DNA of 25,690 nt from Bifiguratus adelaidae (lineage: Eukaryota > Mucoromycota > Endogonomycetes > Endogonales), in contig MVBO01000181.1 of NCBI GenBank assembly GCA_002261195.1, positions 1-25,690 on the forward strand, in the 5' to 3' direction. The translations under genes were made by a program, and so were the position numbers. Shown piece by piece: positions 11,901 through 20,578 of the stretch. The stretch's first letter is position 1. Each line of letters opens with the position of its first letter. The notes beneath the pieces are model-generated. The model was not told the DNA's origin and did no database searches. It was given only the letters and a program-made list of their open reading frames with translations.

Positions 11901-14900
11901 ATTGACGTGCCTTTCCACTCAAGTTTCTTGCTCAGCGGTGTGACGCCTTTCCGTACATACCTTGCCAAGAAGATCAATCCTACTTTCGTGGATGTCGCTC
12001 AACTTGCTGGCAAATACATTCCCAATGTCACTGCGGAACCTTTCAGCACGTCAAAAGAGTACATTGAGAACGCTTACAATTTGACCTCGAGCCCTCGCCT
12101 CGGCAAGGTGCTCAAGAACTGGGACGACTCCAAACTGGTTTCAGCGGCGGCACAGCAGCGCCTCGGATACACTTTGCTGGTTGAATTGTTGGCATACCAA
12201 TTCGCATCTGCCGTACGTTGGATCGAAACTCAAGATCAACTCTTCAAGCACTTCGAGATTGAGCGCTTGATCGAAGTCGGTCCTTCCCCCACTCTCTGTG
12301 GCATGGCCAAGCGTACATTGGCTCTCAAGTACGAGGCTTACGATGATGCCCTTATCCGTCGTCGTGTCAATTTGTGCTACTCGAATGATTCCAAGGAGAT
12401 CTACTACAATCTGGACTCGCCTGTGGCCGACACTCCAGCTGTACCTGCACCCGCCGCCTCTGCTCCTGCGCCTGTACCTGTCGCCGCTGCTCCAGTGCCG
12501 GTCCCAGCTGCTGGTCCTGCTGCTGCGGTCAGTGATGCTCCTATCAAGGCCGTTGAGGTGCTTCACATCGTTATCGCGCAGAAACTCAAGAAGTCATTGG
12601 AGGAAATTCCCCTCAGCAAGGCCGTTAAGGACTTGGTGGGTGGTAAATCGACCATGCAAAACGAGATATTAGGCGACTTGCAAAAGGAATTCACCAACGC
12701 CATTCCCGAAAAGGCAGAAGAGACGCCGTTGGAAGAACTTGGCAAAGCTCTCGAGAACGGTTTCCCAGGTACTCTCGGCAAGTATACAAGTTCTTTGGTT
12801 TCCAAGGTCATCAGTTCGAAGATGCCTGGTGGATTTTCTCTCTCTGCCGCTAAAGCCCATCTGAACAAAGTGCATGGCCTCGGACCTAGCCGTGCTGATG
12901 CTGCTTTGCTTCACGGTGTTACCATGGAACCAGCCAGCCGCCTTGCAAATGAGGCAGATGCGAAGACCTGGTTGGATACTGTTGCTCAATCTTACGCCAA
13001 GAAGGCTGGTATCACCTTAGGCGCTGCAGCTGCATCTGGACCTAGCCCTATGGCTTCCTTTGCTCCTGCTGCCGCAGCCGGACCTGCCGCTGTTAGGTAA
13101 CTCTATATAAACCAAGCCGAATGTTTTCTCATACTCATACCTTATTTCTAGCGACGCTCCGGTCAGCGCAGTTGAAGTCTTGCATGTTGTCATTGCTCAA
13201 AAACTGAAGAAGTCGCTCGATGAAGTACCACTCTCCAAGCCCGTTAAGGATCTCGTCGGCGGCAAATCGACCATGCAAAACGAGATTCTCGGTGATTTGC
13301 AGAAGGAATTCGGCAACAATATCCCCGAGAAGGCCGAGGAGACACCACTGGAGGAACTCGGAAAGTCGCTCAGTGGCTCATTCGGAGGAACACTCGGCAA
13401 GCACACAAGCGGACTTGTATCCAAGTTGATTTCTGCCAAAATGCCTGGTGGATTCACACTTTCTAATGCGAAGGCTCACTTGTCTGCCGCCCATGGACTC
13501 GGCCCAGGTAGAACAGATGGCGTTCTTCTACATGGTGTAACCATGGAGCCACCTGCTCGTTTGGGTAATGAAGGCGAAGCCAAGAGCTGGCTAGATTCTA
13601 CTGCTCAATCCTATGCCAAGAAGGCAGGTATCTCTCTTGGAGGAGGCGGTGGTGCTGCCGCCGGTGGTGCTGGTGCTGGATTCGCCGTAATGAACAGCGA
13701 AGAGTTTGAAGAGCTCAAAGCCAAACAAAATGCTCTGATCTATCAACAACTTAACCTATACGCTCGTTACTTGAACCAAGATCTTCGTGGTGGAGACAAG
13801 AAGTACGAGGCAGAGAAGCAATCTACTCTTCGCTTGCAAGCCGAAATTGATCACTGGCTTGCGGAGCACGGCGAGATTTACGCCGAAGGCATCCAACCCA
13901 CTTTCAGTGCCTTGAAGGCTCGTCGCTACGATTCGTACTGGAATTGGGTCAGGCAAGACGCACTCATCATGTTCTACGATATCATCTTCGGCAGACTCAC
14001 GGTGGTTGATCGTGAGATCACTGCTCAAGCCATTCACATCATGAATCGCGCCAATCCAGCACTCATGGACTACATGCGCTATCACATTGACACTTGCCCG
14101 GAGAATAAGTCTGAGACCTACAGATTGGCCAAAGAGCTCGCTCGTACCTTGGTCGAGAATTGTGCGGAGGTATTGAACTCGCCACCAGTTTGGAAGGATG
14201 GTAAGCACTCGTCATCTTCGACAATGTCATCATAATTAACATCTTATGTAGTTTCTTTCCCTACCGCACCCAAGACCACAATGACCGAAAAGGGCGACAT
14301 CCTCTTTGAAGAAGTCCATCGTGACGGTGTCCGAAAGCTTGCGCATTACGTCAAGGAAATGCAGGCTGGCGGTGCGATTAGCGAGTTCGACAATCGGCAA
14401 AAGGTTCAACAAAACCTCGGCCGCATCTACAAGATCATCAAGAATGAGCACAAGGTGAAAAAGGCAAACAAGTTGGTCATCCGTGAGCTTTACAGTCAAG
14501 TCATCCGGTCCATGAATATGTCTACCAACCTCATCAAGGAGAAAAAACGCCAACGTCGTCACTCTTCATCTGCTCACGCAGTTCTTCCTGCCAAGAAGGT
14601 CGCTTCCAAAGCTCCCAAGAGCGAGACCATTCCGTTCCTGCATCTGAAGAAGAAGAACCCAGCTGATCCATCTGGCTGGGAATACAGCAGCAAGATGACT
14701 GGCGCATATCTCGACGTCTTGAGTGAGATCGCGGAGAGTGGTATCACTTTCCAAGACAAGTGCGTACTTCTCACTGGTGCTGGCAAAGACTCGATTGGTG
14801 CCGAGATTCTCAAGGGCCTGTTGTCCGGTGGTGCTCAAGTCATTGTCACCACTTCCCGTTACAGCCAAGCTGTGACTGAATACTATCAGTCTATTTATCA

Positions 14901-17900
14901 ACAACACGGGTCCAAGGGCAGTGTTCTCATCGTCGTTCCTTTCAATCAAGGTTCCAAACAAGACGTAGAGGCTTTGATCTCCTACATCTACGATAAGGAC
15001 AAGAAGAAGGGTCTCGGATGGGATCTAGACTATGTTATCCCGTTCGCAGCCATTCCGGAGCAAGGTCGAGAAATTGACAACATTGACTCCAAGTCTGAGT
15101 TGGCTCACAGAATCATGTTGACCAACCTTTACCGGTTGCTTGGAGAGATCAAGACCAAGAAGCAGGCCATCGGCTCCGATACTCGTCCCGCCCAAGTCAT
15201 CTTGCCCCTTTCTCCCAACCACGGTAATTTTGGCTCGGATGGTCTCTACAGTGAGTCCAAGATTGGTTTGGAACCTCTCTTCAACCGATGGTATTCCGAA
15301 AGCTGGTCCCGTTACCTAATCATTACCGGTGCTGTGATTGGTTGGACCAGAGGTACTGGACTGATGAACACAAACAACATGATTGCAGAAGGCATGGAGA
15401 AACTCGGCATTCGCACATTCTCTACGCTGGAAATGTCTTTTAACATTCTCGGTCTGATGCACCCTACGTTGGTCGAGTACTGCCAAAACGAAGCTATCTG
15501 GGCTGACTTGAATGGAGGCTTCCAATACGTCCCCAACCTTCAGGAAGTGTCCAACAAATTGCGTGCAGAGATGCGCCAAACTTCAGAAATTCGCAAGGCG
15601 ATTGCAGCTGACAACAGCCTTGACTTCAAGGTTGTCTATGGTGCGGAAGCCGAGCGCAAGCACAAACCACACAAGGTTACTCCACGTGCAAATATGAAGT
15701 TTGAGTTCCCCAAGCTCAAGCCCTATAGTGATCTCTCGCACTTGAGATATTTGAAGGGTATGCTTGACCTTGAGAGAGTGATCGTCATCACTGGTTTTGG
15801 TGAAGTCGGACCCTGGGGTAACGCCAGAACGCGTTGGGAAATGGAAGCCCACGGTGAGTTCTCTCTCGAGGGCTGCATCGAAATGGCTTGGATCATGGGT
15901 TACATCAAACATCATCATGGTCCGCTGAAGAACGGTAACCAATACGCTGGTTGGGTCGATGCCAAGTCTGGTGAACCAGTGGAGGATAAGGATGTCAAGG
16001 CCAAATACGAGAAGTCCATTCTGGAGCACACCGGTATCCGTCTCATTGAGGCCGAGAACTTTGATGGGTACGATCCCAACAAGAAGGGCTTGATGCAAGA
16101 GGTCATTGTTGATCACGACCTTGAACCTTTCGAATGCAGCAGGGACGAAGCTGAGCAATTCAAGCTTAAGCATGGCGATAGTGTTGACGCTTTTGAGATG
16201 GAGACAGGCTCTTGGATGGTCACTCTGAAGAAGGGAGCTGCTCTTTTCATTCCCAAGGCATTGCGCGTCGACCGCTTGGTCGCTGGTCAAATCCCGACCG
16301 GCTGGGATGCTGCTCGTTATGGTGTGCCGAAGGACATCTGCGACCAAGTCGATCCTGTGACACTCTACATCTTGGTGGCTACTGTGGAAGCCTTGGTCGT
16401 ATCCGGCATAACCGATCCTTACGAATTCTATCAATATGTCCACGTCTCCGAAGTCGGAAACACTATTGGTTCCGGTGAAGGTGGTATGAGCGCTCTCAAG
16501 GGTATGTTCAAGGATCGCTTCCTAGACCGACCGGTACAAAAGGACATCTTGCAAGAATCCTTCATCAACACAATGCCCGCTTGGATCAACATGCTTTTGC
16601 TTTCTGCATCTGGTCCTATCAAAACTCCGGTCAATGCTTGCGCTACCGCGGCTGTCTCTGTAGAGTCCGGTGTGGAAGCCATCTTGGATGGCAAGGCAAA
16701 ATTCGTCATCACTGGTGGTACGGAGGACATAAGTGAGGAGTCCAGTTACGAATTTGCCAACATGAAGGCTACCAGTAACTCTCTCGATGAAATTGCTCAC
16801 GGCCGTTCTCCGCGTGAAGCTTCCCGACCCGCCACCAGTACCCGTAATGGCTTTATGGAGTCTGAGGGAAGTGGTGCTCATCTTTTGACTACTGCTCAGA
16901 TGGCTTTGGATATGGGTCTACCTATCTACGGTATCGTGGCGCTCACCAATACTGCCATGGACAAAATTGGTCGTTCTATTCCTGCTCCTGGTCTTGGTGT
17001 CTTGACTACTGCTCGTGAGGCATCGGGCAAGATCAAGACCCCGCTTTTGGACATCAAGTACAGAGCTCGTCAGCTCAAGACACGTCGAAGCCAGATCAAG
17101 AGCTGGGTCGAAGCTGAATTGGCTGTTCTCGAGGAGGAACTTCAGGAGGCGAAGGAAGCCGGCGAAGTCACAGTCTCTGACGAGGAATGGCTCCATGAGA
17201 GAAATCTCATCATTCATGAGGAGGCACGCCGACAAGAAAAGGAAGCATTGTCTACCTGGGGTAACGCTTTCTACAAGAACGACAAGCGCATTTCTCCTAT
17301 TCGTGGTGCTTTGGCTGTCTTTGGTCTCAGCATCGACGACATTGGCGTCGCTTCTTTCCACGGTACGAGTACTCAAGCCAACGACAAGAACGAATCCGAT
17401 CTTTTGAATACCCAACTCGAGCACCTCGGAAGATCCAAGGGTAACCCTATCTTGGCTATCATGCAGAAATACTTGACCGGACATCCTAAGGGACCCGCTG
17501 CAGCTTGGATGTTGACATCTGTTTTGCAATCTCTGCAAACCGGACTTGTTCCAGGCAATCGCAACGCAGATAACGTCGACATCATTCTGCAAAACTTCGA
17601 ACACATCATGTTCCCATCTCGTTCCATTCAAACTGATGGCCTCAAGGCTGGTATTCTCAAGTCTTTTGGTTTCGGTCAAGCTGGGGGTGAGGTTCTCGTC
17701 ATTCACCCTAACTATGTCCTTGGCGCTCTAGAAGAGGCCGAGTACAATGCTTACATGCTCAAGAACAAGACTCGCGAGCAGAAGTACTACCGATACATGC
17801 ATGACTCGTTGACTGGCGTGTGCGATTTCGTTCAAGTCAAGTCCGATCCACCATACTCTGAGGACCTGGAGAAATTGGTCTACCTCAATCCCTCCGCTCG

Positions 17901-18405
17901 TGCAAGCTATAACGCGCAAAAAAAGACATGGCTGTTCTCCAACGCATCACTCAAGGCTATTGAGGCAAAGCCTGAGGACATTGCGTCTACGAAGAGCGTC
18001 TTGGAATCGGTAGCTAGTCAGCATGCCGGGACAAAGGGCGTTGGTGTCGATGTTGAGTTGACATCAGCTATCAGCACGGATAACCACACTTTTGTCGAAC
18101 GAAACTTCACAAAGGCAGAGATCGAATACTGCAACTCGCGCCCCGATCCACAAGCCAGCTTTGCCGGCCGATGGAGTGCAAAAGAGGCCGTTTTCAAGGC
18201 ACTGTCATCATTCGGAGGTGTTGAGTCGAAGGGAGCGGCTGCCCCGCTGAACGATATTGAGATCGTTGCTGGCTCCACTGGTGCTCCAGAAGTTGTGTTG
18301 CATGGAGAGGCAAAACAAGCAGCACAAACCGCCGGAGCTAAGGAGATCAAGGTCAGCATCAGTCACAGTGGTGCCTACAGCGTTGCGGTGGCATACGCTC
18401 TATAG
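5934..18405 (+). CDS. Single-chain fungal type I fatty acid synthase (fused beta-alpha) with two tandem ACP domains
   Basis: Coding exons are 5934-13096, 13152-14200 and 14252-18405, 4121 residues. It makes long-chain acyl-CoA from acetyl-/malonyl-CoA and NADPH in the cytosol. Domains in order: acetyltransferase (GHSQG, S266, H420); FMN enoyl reductase (~580-860, [10 protein letters not shown]735/H736); dehydratase hot-dog ([11 protein letters not shown]1573/H1578); malonyl/palmitoyl transferase (GQGSQ, GHSLG S1823, H1995). The yeast alpha N-terminus equivalent ([17 protein letters not shown]) follows in frame near residue 2080, so there is no subunit break. Next come an Ala/Pro linker (~2164-2200), ACP1 (S2239), ACP2 (S2427), ketoreductase ([10 protein letters not shown]3070/K3074), ketosynthase (C3534, H3774, H3815) and phosphopantetheinyl transferase (D4004, E4006, K4048/E4049). 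All expected catalytic residues are visible. The length exceeds the sum of the yeast subunits by about one ACP unit. Coding introns are only two, against eight in the much shorter TRM6. Confidence 0.95.
12531..13094 (+). repeat. ACP unit 1 of the FAS tandem repeat
   Basis: This unit runs from S2200 of a SDAP motif to just before the next SDAP: 188 codons, including the downstream Ala/Pro-rich linker. It contains [13 protein letters not shown] with the phosphopantetheine serine S2239, then the extra helical half seen in fungal FAS ACPs ([16 protein letters not shown]). By eye about three quarters of the ~165 alignable residues match unit 2. Synonymous sites differ a lot, so the duplication is not recent at DNA level. 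Confidence 0.9.
13097..13151 (+). other. Intron at the ACP1/ACP2 boundary of FAS
   Basis: It has donor GTAACT and acceptor TATTTCTAG, 55 nt. Splicing rebuilds the codon for Ser in the second SDAP motif (AG|C) and restores an exact copy of the first unit's start (AVSDAP..AVEVLH). If it is not removed, TAA at 13098-13100 ends translation after ACP1. Confidence 0.93.
13152..13640 (+). repeat. ACP unit 2 of the FAS tandem repeat
   Basis: Second carrier domain, with [13 protein letters not shown] and phosphopantetheine serine S2427, 188 residues after S2239. It ends in a Gly-rich run (about 13641-13685) where unit 1 has an Ala/Pro-rich linker. The Gly-rich run then joins the ketoreductase-side helical region. 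Confidence 0.9.
14201..14251 (+). other. Intron between the ACP region and the ketoreductase of FAS
   Basis: It has donor GTAAGC and acceptor TTATGTAG, 51 nt. The join gives [16 protein letters not shown], which fits the family (PPVYK.VTFPTAP). Although its length is a multiple of three, the intron contains an in-frame TAA (14233-14235). Confidence 0.92.
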
Positions 18406-18551
18406 ATACATCATTTGTACACATAGATCCATCTTATATTTTATGTTTGTTAGAGTATGATTGTCAATGTATTGCTGAGTGTATTGTATTCTCTATGAGG
18501 CAAAGAGAATAGTACATCATCAAATACAATGGATTGAATGCAATTTGCAAA
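18406..18551. other. Convergent 3' region between FAS and the MLRQ-like gene
   Basis: 146 bp between two stop codons. It holds an 8-bp inverted repeat (18487-18494 and 18504-18511, 9-nt loop) in an A/T-rich setting. This could form a hairpin in the 3' UTR of either transcript. No gene is seen. Confidence 0.5.
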
Positions 18552-19019
18552 TCACTTTTTGCCCTTCACAAACAAGAGATCTGGCAAGCGACCGGCCATG
18601 CTTCTTCTGGGCGTATCAATGAATAATTCTGGCAACTTCTTGACCAATTCCTTGGGTACCTTGGCTTTGAAGCGGAATGCATTGAGGGCTTGTGGAGGTG
18701 GCAGCTTGACTGGTTCTGGAGAGCTGCGAATATGGCATTGCCAAACATCTTGAGGCTTTGGCTTAGGTTTCTGCCATGGATATTGGATATCGTGAACGGG
18801 ATGCGGATGAGGATTGCGTATCTCGACAGGATGGGGTCGACCCAAGGACGCTGCCTGCCGAAATTTGCCTTCCGGAATGGGATCATACATGACCGATTTA
18901 TTACCGGCCATATATCCAGCCGTACCAACCATCAATGAGACCAAGCCGATGAGTGGAAAGATCTCGGGATCGACACCAAGAAAGTTGATGATGCCCAACA
19001 GCCCCTTGTACTGCGGCAT
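18552..19019 (-). CDS. B12D / MLRQ (NDUFA4)-like small mitochondrial membrane protein
   Basis: Single exon of 155 residues starting at MPQYKG. The frame is open a little further upstream, but with no earlier ATG and with sequence that looks like leader. Residues ~15-40 (VDPEIFPLIGLVSLMVGTAGYMAG) form one hydrophobic segment after a PEIFPL motif. This is the hallmark of the B12D/NADH-ubiquinone reductase MLRQ-subunit family, inner-mitochondrial-membrane proteins linked to complex I or IV. After this come a short Pro/His-rich stretch (NPHPHPVHD, KPKPKPQ) and a basic C-terminal half I do not recognise. The family is usually about 80-100 residues, so this tail is an extension. The assignment rests mainly on the N-terminal third. 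The gene lies 113 bp downstream of the nuclease gene on the same strand. Confidence 0.62.
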   Translation of the reverse strand: MPQYKGLLGIINFLGVDPEIFPLIGLVSLMVGTAGYMAGNKSVMYDPIPEGKFRQAASLGRPHPVEIRNPHPHPVHDIQYPWQKPKPKPQDVWQCHIRSSPEPVKLPPPQALNAFRFKAKVPKELVKKLPELFIDTPRRSMAGRLPDLLFVKGKK

Positions 19020-19108
19020 AACTGAATGGACAGAGTGATAGCAAGGACCATTGTTGTTGCAGGAATAATAACGTATGTACACTCTTTACACGTCAATCTG
19101 ATGGTGGG

Positions 19109-19133
19109 TATATATATATATATATATATATAT
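19109..19133. repeat. (TA)12 microsatellite abutting the nuclease stop codon
   Basis: Twenty-five bases of perfect TA alternation. On the minus strand it begins at the last bases of the nuclease TGA stop and lies about 90 bp upstream of the MLRQ-like ATG. It could serve as a TATA-type polyadenylation efficiency element for one gene and a TATA element for the other, or be a neutral microsatellite. Confidence 0.85.
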
Positions 19134-20460
19134 CAATCTTGATGAAGAAGTCTTGGCTCATCCGGAGGCTGGCTCAAGAGTTGGTCGAGCTTGCGTTCAA
19201 GTTCGACATCGTCAACTTCGTCGTCATCGATGCCTAAATAACCCCTCTCATGATCATGCAAAAACTCCCATTCCATCTCCAATGCTGGCTCGTTGACGTC
19301 GTGGACATTGTTTAGCACAGCGTCAAAGTCTACACCATCAAAATTGAGTTGATGCAAGTCCACCGAGGTGTTGTCATTGAAGAGCGTGTTGAGGACACCT
19401 GCAATCCGGATACCTGCCATAGCAATCAACTTCTCTTGGACCCAATCGTCTTCGATACGTTGATAATAATCACCGCTGGATAGCTCTCGCAGAGGATCGT
19501 AGCCGTTCCAAACGTACTTGCAGTTGAGACTGTTCAAGCGAACACCCCAGTATTCCGGACAGACAGGCAACTCGCGAAAGCGATGGTAAGGATAATTCGG
19601 CGCATCCGGATCCAAAGGTGGGCACGAAATCCAGTCCGCCATATCCATTCTCCATAAGGTACGCGTGAGATTGAGCACGTGGGTCGTGTAGGGGACCGAG
19701 AGTTCACGGACTTGTTTCTGAGGGCCTGCGATAAGCCCATACTTTCTCTGTAGCGTTCTCAACTTACATTTAAAATCTGGGAGTCCCAAATTCGATGAAG
19801 GTTGGTACTGTGTCCCTCAAAAACGGCTGCAACATGTGAATGAGCATCATACCGACACGTGCACGTGTCTCTATATGTACCTCTTGCATTGTTTCCACCG
19901 CGATCGCGACCTGTGACTAGAACGTTCCATGAGATAACGCCAAGATGGCGGGTCCCCATCACTTACTGTGCAATGGATTATGCAGATCGCCGAGGAAATG
20001 AACGAGAAACTTGAGAGCGTCTTCGCGAATGTGCGGTGAAACTTCAGGTTGAGCCAACTGACTTGTGTAGTTGTAGATGGCATTGATCACATCAGCGTGC
20101 CCAAAATCCCAAGTAAAGGTGCAGGCTTTGGGAGGATAATCCTCCAGTGGATTGATATAGTGAAGTACGGACGAGAATCGGTATTCAGGGCGGCGTTTAA
20201 CGGTATCTGCCCAAGCAGCAACTCTACGTGAAACCATTTGCTCAGCATCCGAGGTGCGAGTCAGCGTAAGGTTTGCCTTACCTTTCTAATCGACCGTCAG
20301 TGGAAGCCGGCAATATCTCAGACACGGCTTGCTTGGCCTTTGGCGAAAGAAATCGCATGGCCACTTGACCCGTCAGTTGATGTCCAAAGAATCCATAAGC
20401 GTCTATGGAAGCAATAGCGCAAAGAAGGTATACCGCAAGACCTAGCAAGAGGGAGTTCAT
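19133..20460 (-). CDS. Secreted S1/P1-type nuclease
   Basis: Exons in gene order: 20460-20282, 20223-19967, 19910-19881, 19826-19768 and 19717-19133, 369 residues. A signal peptide (~1-21, hydrophobic LLLGLAVYLLCAIAS) precedes the mature start YGFFGHQ. Three-zinc enzymes of this family cut single-stranded DNA/RNA and remove 3'-phosphates outside the cell or in the vacuole. Visible ligands and motifs: GH near the N-terminus, WAD (D64), LHY, HFLGDLHNPLH, DRGGNN and NLHRIWD, all in the usual order. The 30-nt third exon encodes the DRGGNN block. The last exon holds the family's C-terminal helix (EKLIAMAGIRIAGVLN) plus about 70 acidic residues not typical of the family. The residue expected to be Trp1 is Tyr here. 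The last intron's acceptor was set by frame (CCCTCAG at 19718). Confidence 0.87.
19854..19869. repeat. 16-bp perfect palindrome with two CACGTG boxes
   Basis: GACACGTGCACGTGTC is its own reverse complement and contains two CACGTG cores. It lies inside the third intron of the nuclease gene (19827-19880), about 600 bp downstream of that gene's start. It could be an intragenic bHLH-type binding site or a small RNA hairpin. Confidence 0.75.
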
Positions 20461-20578
20461 TGTCAAAGGAACGCTTGGCCCGAGCGCAGTAACGGTGATA
20501 CTATAAGGCACGTGCCACACAACTACATCACGTGATCATTCCCCAATAAGGAAGGTCAACTTTTTTCGCTTGGCTTTC
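20461..20578. promoter_or_regulatory. Divergent promoter of the nuclease and METTL25-like genes with two CACGTG palindromes
   Basis: 118 bp lie between the two start codons. GGCACGTGCC (20507-20516) and ATCACGTGAT (20527-20536) are both perfect 10-bp palindromes whose centres are exactly 20 bp apart. CACGTG is the core recognised by fungal bHLH factors of the Cbf1/Pho4 type, and TCACGTGA is the classic Cbf1-like form. Binding is inferred, not shown. Confidence 0.65.

Noticed and set aside
16639..16641. A degenerate ketosynthase in the FAS
   Set aside because: The active Cys and both His residues are present, and their spacing (240 and 41 residues) matches the yeast alpha subunit closely.
5934..18405. 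Three separate FAS-related genes (breaks near 13100 and 14235)
   Set aside because: The breaks are explained by 55-nt and 51-nt introns with good signals. The joined frames rebuild conserved sequence exactly across both junctions.
19718..19740. Acceptor TTATCGCAG for the last nuclease intron
   Set aside because: It puts the following exon out of frame. The next AG (CCCTCAG) gives the family-like C-terminal domain and an intron of 50 nt.
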